A stretch of 64,000 bases of DNA from CAYSSG01 sp964433635. GTDB lineage: Bacteria; Atribacterota; Phoenicimicrobiia; Phoenicimicrobiales; Stramentimicrobiaceae. Shown in pieces: positions 19,301 through 26,815 of this stretch. The stretch spans positions 1 to 64,000 of the forward strand of contig CAYSSG010000003.1 of NCBI GenBank assembly GCA_964433635.1, given 5' to 3'. Made by a program: the position numbers and the translations under genes. The first letter of the stretch is position 1; each line of letters begins with the position of its first letter. The notes beneath the pieces are model-generated. The model saw only the letters and a list, made by a program, of their open reading frames with translations, was not told where the DNA came from and did no database searches.

Positions 19301-19800
19301 ATAGATTTGTTATCTCGTTAACCGTTAACGGGAAGAGAAGAAAGGTGGAAACGACCTGTTATACCCGCTTATTGGATCTTTTAAGGGATGATCTTCATCT
19401 AACGGGAACAAAGGAAGGATGCGGGAAAGGCGAATGCGGGGCTTGTACCGTGATGATGAACGGAGATCTGGTTGCCTCCTGCCTGGTATTAGCCATGCAG
19501 GCTGATGGAGCAGTCATTACGACGATCGAAGGATTAGGTAATCCCGACCAATTGGATCCCATTCAGGAAGCTTTTATCGAAACGGGAGCTGTCCAGTGCG
19601 GATTCTGTACGCCAGGAATGATTTTAGCTGCTAAAAAATTATTAGAAGAAAATCCCCATCCCAGTGAAGAAGAGATTAAAAGGGGTATTTCCGGTAATCT
19701 TTGTCGCTGTACCGGCTACCAGAAAATCATTAACGCCATCCAGATAGCTGCAGACAGATCTGGACAAAGGATTGGGAAAGGAGATAAAAAGGATGAGTGA
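19297..19800 (+). CDS. second xanthine dehydrogenase, [2Fe-2S] subunit
   Basis: Two-cluster [2Fe-2S] subunit, 167 residues, with GCGKGECGACTV, QCGFCTPGM and CRCTGY motifs intact. It is ATGA-coupled to the FAD subunit and its 3' end overlaps the molybdenum subunit gene by 29 nt. It is clearly paralogous to the Fe-S subunit at 10068-10532. Confidence 0.92.
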   Translation: MNRFVISLTVNGKRRKVETTCYTRLLDLLRDDLHLTGTKEGCGKGECGACTVMMNGDLVASCLVLAMQADGAVITTIEGLGNPDQLDPIQEAFIETGAVQCGFCTPGMILAAKKLLEENPHPSEEEIKRGISGNLCRCTGYQKIINAIQIAADRSGQRIGKGDKKDE

Positions 19801-21064
19801 GAGCGTTGTTGGCAAGAATATTTCCAAGGTAGATGCCAGAGATAAGGTAATGGGCAAAGCTATCTATCCAGACGATATCTATCTGGATGATATGTTGCAC
19901 CTTAAAGTCAAGAGAGCAGTCCATCCCCATGCCATCCTTCGCAGTATTGATATCAGGAAGGCACAAAAATTAGCTGGAATCGTCAAAATTATTACAGCGG
20001 CAGACATTCCTGAAGTAAAGAATTTTGGTTTAATTGTCAAAGATCAGCCGGTACTGATCGGAATCGGAAAAAAAATGCGTTTTATGGGAGATGCCCTGGC
20101 TATTGTTGTGGCAAGAAGCAGGGAAATTGCTTCCAAAGCAGTGCAGCTGATTGACGTTAAGGTAGATAAATTAGAAGTGATCTCTGACCCCTTGCGGGCA
20201 ATGGAAAAAGATGCACCCTGCATTCATCCAGATGGCAACATTTTAGTGACACATTATCTGAGCAAGGGAGATATTAAAAAAGGTTTTGCTGAAGCAGATT
20301 TGATTGTGGAGAATGAGTACAAGACCAGTTTTATTGATCATGTACCTCTGCAGGTAGAATCAGGGGTAGGTCTTTTTGATACACAGAATGGGGTTATCAA
20401 GTTATGGGTCGCTTCTCAGTGGCTTCATGATACCCAGGCTGATATTGCCCAATCACTAGGCCTTCCCAAGGAAAAAGTCATGTTGATTCAATCGGCGATC
20501 GGAGGTGCTTTTGGACGAAAAGAAGATATCTCTGTCCATATCTATCTGGCGCTGGCTGCCTTGAAAACAAAACAGCCGGTCAAAATGACCTATACCCGGG
20601 AAGAATCAATGATTGCCCAGTCAAAGCGACATGCTTTTATCATTCGAATGAAAACCGGTGCAACCAAAGATGGGAAATTAACTGCCTGTCAGGTGGAAGT
20701 GATCGGTGATACCGGCGCCTACGCATCAAGCGGCCCGGCAGTTGTTCATAAAGGCATGTACCATTGTACCGGCCCTTATAATATTGATCATGTAAAAGGA
20801 ATCTCCCATGCAGTCTATACGAATAATACTTATGCCGGTGCGATGCGTGGTTTTGGTACCGCTCAAATGGCTTTTGCCTACGAGTCGCAGATGGATATTC
20901 TAGCCCGCCAGTTGGGAATTCATCCAGCTCAATTCCGATTGCAGAATGCCTATGGGATCGGCTCTACTACCCCTAACGGGCAGATCTTAACGCATAGCGT
21001 GGGTGTCAAAGAAACCATTAAAGAAGCGGTTCATCTGGCTGACTGGAAAGGAGTCGCATCATGA
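19772..21064 (+). CDS. second xanthine dehydrogenase, Mo subunit N-terminal polypeptide
   Basis: N-terminal 430 residues of a molybdenum-binding subunit: hammerhead domain plus the first Mo-cofactor domain. GGAFGRKED (near 244) and MRGFGTAQ (near 358) correspond to the same motifs in the intact paralogue at 6907-9210. The protein stops at the linker before the second cofactor domain, which is encoded by the next gene in another frame. The start at 19772 lies inside the Fe-S gene; a later ATG at 19793, closer to AAAGGAGATAAAAAGG, is possible and would leave MSESVVGKN as the N-terminus. Confidence 0.85.
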   Translation: MGKEIKRMSESVVGKNISKVDARDKVMGKAIYPDDIYLDDMLHLKVKRAVHPHAILRSIDIRKAQKLAGIVKIITAADIPEVKNFGLIVKDQPVLIGIGKKMRFMGDALAIVVARSREIASKAVQLIDVKVDKLEVISDPLRAMEKDAPCIHPDGNILVTHYLSKGDIKKGFAEADLIVENEYKTSFIDHVPLQVESGVGLFDTQNGVIKLWVASQWLHDTQADIAQSLGLPKEKVMLIQSAIGGAFGRKEDISVHIYLALAALKTKQPVKMTYTREESMIAQSKRHAFIIRMKTGATKDGKLTACQVEVIGDTGAYASSGPAVVHKGMYHCTGPYNIDHVKGISHAVYTNNTYAGAMRGFGTAQMAFAYESQMDILARQLGIHPAQFRLQNAYGIGSTTPNGQILTHSVGVKETIKEAVHLADWKGVAS

Positions 21065-22062
21065 AAAAGCGGGGAAGGGGAATAGCAACGATTATGTTTG
21101 GTTTTGGCTACGGAGAAGGATTCCCGGACTACGCCATCGCCTCAGTGGACATTAAGGCCGGTGGCAAGATTCTGGTGAAGAGCGCTGCAGCCGATGTCGG
21201 ACAGGGTGTATTGACAGTCATTACCCAAATAGCTGCAGATGTTTTGCAGGTAGGTCCGGAAGTGATTAAACTTGTTCCAGCAGATACCCATATGACCAAG
21301 AGCTCAGGTTCTACCTCAGCGACCCGACAAACCTTTTTTACCGGTAACGCGGTAAAGAAGGCAGCTGAAGGCGTATTGGCAAAGATCTATCATACTGCCA
21401 GTTTAGAATTCAGATGCAGTTACCCTGAATTAAAGATCAAAGATGGCAGTATTTTTAAAAGTATCAATCCAGACCAGAGATTAAGTTATTGGGAATTGGC
21501 AGAAAGAGTTAAAAAAAGAGGGGATAGCTTGAAATGCGAAGCATCTTTCTTCCCCCAAACTGATATCCCTGATCCTGAGACCGGGCAGGGAAAACAGATT
21601 TATGTGGCATATACTTTTGTCACCCAGGTAATTGAAGTAGAAGTTGATACAGTTACCGGGATTGTTGAAGTAGTGAATGTATTTACTGCCGCTGATATCG
21701 GTAAAGCAATTCATCCTCAAAACGTGAATGGACAGATTGAAGGAGGTACGTTACAGGGAATTGGAATGGCTCTCATGGAAGAGCAGGTGATCAGGGAAGG
21801 TATCACTTTGAATCCGGATTTGACCGGATATGTCATTCCTACTTCCATGGATATTCCTCATTTTAAAACAAGTTTAATTGAGAATGAAGATGCATTCGGG
21901 CCTTTTGGGGCTAAGGGAATTGGAGAACCTTCCATGATTGCCACAGCTCCGGCTATTGCCAATGCAATCTATGATGCAATAGGAATAAGGATTTATACTC
22001 TGCCGATTACCCCGGAAAAAATAAGAAGAGCCTTAATGGAAAAGCAACAGCTGATCTCCTGA
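21061..22062 (+). CDS. second xanthine dehydrogenase, Mo subunit C-terminal polypeptide
   Basis: C-terminal 333 residues of the molybdenum subunit, containing GVLTVITQIAAD and the catalytic-Glu motif GAKGIGEP (near 283-290). It overlaps the N-terminal gene by ATGA and has its own AAAGGAG (21047-21053) at 7-nt spacing. That arrangement argues for a coupled two-polypeptide subunit rather than a sequencing frameshift. The two products must associate to build the active site, since substrate Arg and catalytic Glu are on different chains. Confidence 0.85.
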   Translation: MKKRGRGIATIMFGFGYGEGFPDYAIASVDIKAGGKILVKSAAADVGQGVLTVITQIAADVLQVGPEVIKLVPADTHMTKSSGSTSATRQTFFTGNAVKKAAEGVLAKIYHTASLEFRCSYPELKIKDGSIFKSINPDQRLSYWELAERVKKRGDSLKCEASFFPQTDIPDPETGQGKQIYVAYTFVTQVIEVEVDTVTGIVEVVNVFTAADIGKAIHPQNVNGQIEGGTLQGIGMALMEEQVIREGITLNPDLTGYVIPTSMDIPHFKTSLIENEDAFGPFGAKGIGEPSMIATAPAIANAIYDAIGIRIYTLPITPEKIRRALMEKQQLIS

Positions 22063-22090
22063 GACAATTCGAGGTATTGACTGTATTGAT

Positions 22091-22269
22091 CGGGGTTTTT
22101 TTAGATATGTTTCACGTAATTCCCTCGGCTGGACTGAAGAATTAGCCAGATACCTGATGATCTGGACTGCCACGTTGAGTTTAGTATTGGAATCAAGGGT
22201 AAAGAATATGTAGGAATACAAACATTGATCAGGAATATACCGAACAGTTGTTTTAACCAAGATTATTAG
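22091..22269 (+). pseudogene. remnant of a TRAP transporter small permease (DctQ-like)
   Basis: Reading 22091 onward gives FFRYVSRNSLGWTEELARYL then MIWTATLSL, which has the DctQ signature W-x-E-E-L-A-R-Y-L-x-x-W. Near 22196-22200 the frame shifts; the other frame continues GKEYVGIQTLIRNIP, matching the next conserved DctQ segment, and stops at 22267. There is no start codon region, no N-terminal helix and no DctM or DctP partner nearby. It is a decayed fragment inside the purine locus. The call rests on motif recognition; a translated search would settle it. Confidence 0.6.
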
Positions 22270-22390
22270 GTTTCTGAAATTTTTAAGATGTATGATTCAG
22301 GTTATGAAGGACACGTTCGTCAGGAAACATTTTTTTTAATCTAAAATATCGACTGAATAAAAGAATGATACCAATCGATTCAATCTTAGT

Positions 22391-22413
22391 TAATCATCAT
22401 TGTACGATGATTA
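22391..22413. promoter_or_regulatory. inverted repeat before the allantoinase-like gene
   Basis: Perfect 8-bp arms TAATCATC and GATGATTA separated by 7 bases, 20 bases before the start at 22433. It could be a regulator operator or an mRNA hairpin near the ribosome site. No regulator gene is in the window. Confidence 0.35.
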
Positions 22414-22432
22414 CAGTAGAATGGGGTATTCT

Positions 22433-23803
22433 ATGACCATTATAAAAAATGCCAGGATTATTAAAAATAATGAATTGGAAAAAGTCAACATCTTGATTGA
22501 TGACGGAAAAATCAAAGAAATTACGGTTCATGATATTCCATTCTCAGGAGAAAAAGAGATTGATGCACATGGAAATATGGTCTTCCCCGGATTTATTGAC
22601 CCTCATGTGCATTTTGATGATCCCGGCTTTACAGAAAGGGAAGATTTCGAAACAGGAACCAGAAGCGCAGCAGCCGGAGGAATTACGACCGTTATTGATA
22701 TGCCCTGCACTTCAATTCCCCCTGTTATTAACGGCAGAAACTTTGATTATAAATTAAAAGCAGTCCACGCAAAGGCCTATGTAGATTTTGCTTTCTGGGG
22801 AGGAGTCACTCCAGAACAAATCGTGTCAGGCCAGTATAAAAAAAGCCTGAACGAACTGGCGGTACGTGGAATTGTCGGCGTGAAATTCTATACGGTTTCC
22901 AGTATGGATCTCTATCCGAGAATGTCTGTTTCTAATATGGATACAGCATTCAGAGCCCTTAAAGAAATGGATTTAGTCTGTGCCGTACATGCTGAAGATT
23001 ATGAACTGGTAGAATATTATTCGCGCATACTGCAGAAGATGGGAAGAAAAGATGCACAAAGTTGGGCTGAAGGAAGAACTTACGCGGCAGAACCTATCGC
23101 AATATGGTCTGTAGCAGGAATCACCGAAAAGATTGGGAACAAGCTTCATATTGTACATCTTTCATCCCTTGCAGGTTTGAATGTTATTCGCTGGGCTAGG
23201 GAACATCAGCTTGATGTTACAGCGGAAACCTGTCCCCAATACTTGCTCTTTACATTGGAGGATTTTATCAGAGTTGGTTCTATTTTGAAAATTGCCCCTC
23301 CTTTAAGAAGAAAAGAGGATGTAGATGGACTCTGGGAAGGATTGCGGGATGGTTCAATTGATTTCATCAGTACCGATCATGCTGCGGGGAAATTTCCTGA
23401 AGAGAAATCTTCTCCCGATATCTGGAAAAATTATGCCGGTATCCCAGGCATTCAGCTGGCTATTTCCAGTATGATTCATTATGGATACCACAAGGGACGG
23501 TTGAGTTTAGCTGAGATACAAAAATTAATGTCCGAGAAAGCTGCTAAGCGATACGGACTTTATCCCCGAAAAGGCGTAATTCAAAAAGGCAGTGATGCTG
23601 ATTTTACCATTATAGATATCAACAAGGAATGGGGGGTAAACGCATCAGCACTGGAGAGTAAAGGCCGATATTCTCCTCTGGCAGATGAAATATTAAGGGG
23701 TGAGATCGTAATGACGATCGTGCGAGGAGAAGTGGTCTATTCCAAAGCAGAAGGAGGAATTATTGGCAAGAAGGGGTATGGGAGATTGTTACTCAGAAAA
23801 TAA
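22433..23803 (+). CDS. allantoinase/hydantoinase-like cyclic amidohydrolase
   Basis: Dihydroorotase-superfamily hydrolase, 456 residues, in the place that hyuA holds in E. coli-type clusters. GFIDPHVHFDDPG is the first metal motif, VGVKFYTV contains the lysine that is carbamylated in this family, and HAEDYEL, HIVHLSS and STDHA supply the remaining ligands. The AAAGGITTVIDMP stretch is closer to allantoinases than to hydantoinases. It would open a ring ureide produced from urate. The ATG at 22433 (MTIIKNARII) is the natural start; the TTG at 22400 lies inside the inverted repeat. Confidence 0.85.
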   Translation: MTIIKNARIIKNNELEKVNILIDDGKIKEITVHDIPFSGEKEIDAHGNMVFPGFIDPHVHFDDPGFTEREDFETGTRSAAAGGITTVIDMPCTSIPPVINGRNFDYKLKAVHAKAYVDFAFWGGVTPEQIVSGQYKKSLNELAVRGIVGVKFYTVSSMDLYPRMSVSNMDTAFRALKEMDLVCAVHAEDYELVEYYSRILQKMGRKDAQSWAEGRTYAAEPIAIWSVAGITEKIGNKLHIVHLSSLAGLNVIRWAREHQLDVTAETCPQYLLFTLEDFIRVGSILKIAPPLRRKEDVDGLWEGLRDGSIDFISTDHAAGKFPEEKSSPDIWKNYAGIPGIQLAISSMIHYGYHKGRLSLAEIQKLMSEKAAKRYGLYPRKGVIQKGSDADFTIIDINKEWGVNASALESKGRYSPLADEILRGEIVMTIVRGEVVYSKAEGGIIGKKGYGRLLLRK

Positions 23804-23881
23804 AATGAATTTTTCTTTTGTTGATAAAAATAGCATAAAATTTTATGATTATCTTTTGCTGAAAAGAAGGGGGATTTACAG

Positions 23882-25105
23882 ATGATCATTGACTTTAAAA
23901 AGGTTACAGAGAAAGCAGAGGATTATAGGCAGGACATTTCAAGGTTTTTACGTGACATCATTGCAATTCCCAGTCAAAGTTGTAAAGAGAGGGAAGTTAT
24001 TATAAGAATCAAGGAAGAGATGGAGAAAGTGGGTTTTGACAGAGTAGAAATCGATTTGATGGGCAATGTTTTGGGTTATATTGGCAGTGGAAAACACCTC
24101 ATTGCCATGGATGGGCATGTTGACACCGTTGGGGTGGGAGAAGCTAAATTGTGGAAATATGACCCGTATGAAGGTTATGAGGATGAAGAAGTCATTATAG
24201 GCCGGGGTGCCAGTGACCAAAAGGGTGGAATAGCCTCGATGATCTATGCCGGTAAAATGATAAAGGATCTTCACCTGGAGGATGATTATACCTTGCTGGT
24301 AACCGGTACTGTACAGGAAGAGGATTGTGACGGGCTCTGCTGGCAGTATATGATCGAGAAAGAAAAGATTAAACCGGAATTCGTCGTCCTTACCGAACCA
24401 TCATCCTGTAATATTTATCGAGGTCAACGAGGCAGAATGGAAATCAAAGTAACCACTCATGGAATCAGCTGCCATGGTTCGGCACCGGAGAGAGGGGATA
24501 ATGCCATCTTTAAAATGGCTCCCATCATAAATGAGCTGAAGATCCTGCATGAGAATTTGATGGATAATCCTTTTCTCGGAAAAGGAAGCTTGACTGTTTC
24601 AGAAATATTTTCTAATTCTCCTTCCCGGTGTTCAGTTGCCGATCAATGTTCTATTTCCATTGATCGAAGGTTGACAGACGGTGAGACATGGGAATATGCT
24701 TTAGGGCAGATAAAAGGTTTATCATCCGTCAGGGATGTCAATGCGGATGTTGAGATCTATAACTATGCAGAACCTTCCTATACCGGACTGGTTTACCAAA
24801 CCCAAAGTTATTTTCCAACCTGGGTTTTAAAAGAAGAACACCCTTCCTGCCAGACATTAATCGAAGCATATAAGGGCTTATTTGAGGAACAGCCTTTGGT
24901 TGATAAATGGACCTTTTCCACCAATGGGGTATCTATTATGGGTAGATATGGCATTCCGTGTATCGGTTTTGGCCCAGGTCATGAAGACCAGGCTCATGCC
25001 CCGAATGAAAAGACCTGGAAAAGTGAGTTAGTTAAAGCTGCTGCCCTGTATTCCATTATTCCAACGACCTATGTAAACCATTATGTTAATAAAATGATTT
25101 GTTGA
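23882..25105 (+). CDS. ygeY: YgeY-family M20 hydrolase
   Basis: Zinc-dependent M20 amidohydrolase/peptidase, 407 residues. AMDGHVDTVG near 73 and GRGASDQKGGIASM near 101 give the metal ligands, and TVQEEDCDG near 141 has the catalytic Glu pair. It belongs to the YgeY family, which always travels with ssnA, ygfK and xanthine dehydrogenase genes and is tied to anaerobic urate use; its substrate is probably a carbamoylated or ureido intermediate. A GAAGGGGG site precedes the start. Its 3' end runs into the ribosome site of ygeW. Confidence 0.9.
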   Translation: MIIDFKKVTEKAEDYRQDISRFLRDIIAIPSQSCKEREVIIRIKEEMEKVGFDRVEIDLMGNVLGYIGSGKHLIAMDGHVDTVGVGEAKLWKYDPYEGYEDEEVIIGRGASDQKGGIASMIYAGKMIKDLHLEDDYTLLVTGTVQEEDCDGLCWQYMIEKEKIKPEFVVLTEPSSCNIYRGQRGRMEIKVTTHGISCHGSAPERGDNAIFKMAPIINELKILHENLMDNPFLGKGSLTVSEIFSNSPSRCSVADQCSISIDRRLTDGETWEYALGQIKGLSSVRDVNADVEIYNYAEPSYTGLVYQTQSYFPTWVLKEEHPSCQTLIEAYKGLFEEQPLVDKWTFSTNGVSIMGRYGIPCIGFGPGHEDQAHAPNEKTWKSELVKAAALYSIIPTTYVNHYVNKMIC

Positions 25106-25116
25106 GGAGGATAAAC

Positions 25117-26100
25117 ATGCAGACCTGGTTTAAAGGAAAACATTTTATAACACTTCAGGATTGGACAAAAGAGGAAATTGACACATTACTGGAAGTATCT
25201 TTTGACTTAAAGAAAAAATTCGCCATGGGCATACCTACACCTTATCTGCAATATAAAACAATATTTTTAATGTTTTTTGAGCAATCAACCAGAACCAGGA
25301 ATTCCATGGAAGCCGGCATTGCTCAAATGGGCGGTCATGGTAATTTTCTGGATACCAGCACCATGCAGATAGCGCATGGGGAAGTAGCCAAAGATACTGC
25401 CATCATATTGTCAAGATTTGGCCATGGCATAGCCTGTAGAAATTGCGTGTGGGGAAAAGGAAATCAATACCTGAGAGAGATGGCTCAATGGTCTTCAGTT
25501 CCTGTGATGAGTCTGCAATGCGATTTATATCATCCGATGCAGGGTATCGCTGATTTGATGACCATCAAAGAAAAAATTGGGGATGTGAGGAAAACGAAAA
25601 TATCTGTTATCTGGGCCTATGCCACCAGTCATAAAAAACCGATATCCGTTCCACTGACTCAAATTCTTCTATTTCCAAGATACGGAATGGATGTCACCCT
25701 TGCTTATCCTGAAGGCTATGATTTACCTGAATGGGCAATCAAACAGGCAAAAGAAAATGCAGAAAAGCATGGAGGAAGTCTAACCATCACACACAATATG
25801 GAGGAAGCTTACAAAAACGCAGATGTGGTGATTCCCAAAAACTGGGGAAACTGGGTTACCAGTCAAAACATTGAAGTAGTAGATAATTTACTTAAATCTC
25901 TCAGAGACTGGAAATGTACGGAGAGAATGATGAAGCTGGCTAATAAAGAAGCGATGTATATGCATGCACTTCCGGCTGATCGGGGAAATGAAGTGGAGGA
26001 TTCGGTTATTGATGGACCTCATTCTATTGTCTACGATGAAGCAGAAAATAGACTACATACTGCAAAGGCAGTCATGAGTTTAACAATGGGTGGAAAATAA
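25117..26100 (+). CDS. ygeW: YgeW-type transcarbamylase
   Basis: Aspartate/ornithine carbamoyltransferase-fold enzyme, 327 residues. The carbamoyl-phosphate site STRTR (in FEQSTRTRNSMEAG), HPMQGIADLMT and HALPAD are intact. The replacement of usual substrate-specific loops and the purine context mark it as YgeW rather than a classical ornithine or aspartate enzyme. In this pathway it probably runs towards carbamoyl phosphate by phosphorolysis of a ureido compound. ATG 25117 has GAGGAGG 6 nt upstream; the TTG at 25099 lies upstream of this site and is unlikely. Confidence 0.9.
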   Translation: MQTWFKGKHFITLQDWTKEEIDTLLEVSFDLKKKFAMGIPTPYLQYKTIFLMFFEQSTRTRNSMEAGIAQMGGHGNFLDTSTMQIAHGEVAKDTAIILSRFGHGIACRNCVWGKGNQYLREMAQWSSVPVMSLQCDLYHPMQGIADLMTIKEKIGDVRKTKISVIWAYATSHKKPISVPLTQILLFPRYGMDVTLAYPEGYDLPEWAIKQAKENAEKHGGSLTITHNMEEAYKNADVVIPKNWGNWVTSQNIEVVDNLLKSLRDWKCTERMMKLANKEAMYMHALPADRGNEVEDSVIDGPHSIVYDEAENRLHTAKAVMSLTMGGK

Positions 26101-26207
26101 AAATTCGTGAAACATTTTCTAGATGTCCTGAATAAAGAAATTATCAGAAAATCACCTCCAGGCGATAGCAAAAAGAGTTAGAGATTAAACGGAAAGATGG
26201 AGATAGA

Positions 26208-26623
26208 ATGTCTAAATTAGCAGTATTAGCAATTGGCGGTAATTCTCTTATTAAAGATAAGCAACACGAAACAGTGGAAGACCAGTATGATGCCATATGT
26301 GAAACAGCCAGGTATATTGCCGGAATGATTGAGCAGGGTTACAATGTTGTGGTCACGCACCGTAATAACCCCCAGGTAGGATTTATTTTGAGATGCTCGG
26401 AAATTGCCCGGGAAGTAGCAGGAATGCATCCTGTTCCTCTGGTTAATTGCGGAGCGGATACGCAGGGTGCAATGAGGGGCATTTTGCCAGGGGAAGTATG
26501 CTTCCCAAGATTCAGACTATTGTCAGGTTTCTGGAGGCAGGAGGAAAAGAGGCAATTGTAACCAATCCGGAATCATTGGAGACCGCGCTGAAAGGATTAA
26601 GCGGAACACATATCTTTTCCTGA
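26208..26623 (+). pseudogene. arcC: carbamate kinase, internally deleted and frameshifted
   Basis: The first 90 or so codons match carbamate kinase (AIGGNSLI, GYNVVVTH, QVGFILRCSEIA, NCGADTQGAM). Then the frame changes and the last 45 codons (GSMLPKIQTIVRFLEAGG, AIVTNPESLETALKG, GTHIFS) match the family's C-terminus. About 160 central residues of the usual 310 are missing. The nucleotide-binding THGNGPQVG motif has become THRNNPQVG, an extra sign of decay. As it stands it cannot make ATP from carbamoyl phosphate. It follows ygeW, where an active copy would be expected. Confidence 0.85.
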
Positions 26624-26815
26624 AAGGAAAGACTATATCAGTTGGTTTTAAAAAAGTCTGAACTGATCCTGTTACTGACTTTTAAATCCGAAAGATGGAA
26701 AAAATGCATTCTTTTTAACCAGAAGATAATGGGAAAGAATATCACGGCGAACATAGTTTTCTTCATGAAATGTATTGAAGATTGAATACTTTTATTACAA
26801 TAAAGGAGTATTAAA

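Noticed and set aside
21062..21064. TGA at the end of the N-terminal Mo-subunit gene as a selenocysteine codon
   Set aside because: Read-through in the same frame reaches another stop after seven codons; the homologous C-terminal part is in a different frame.
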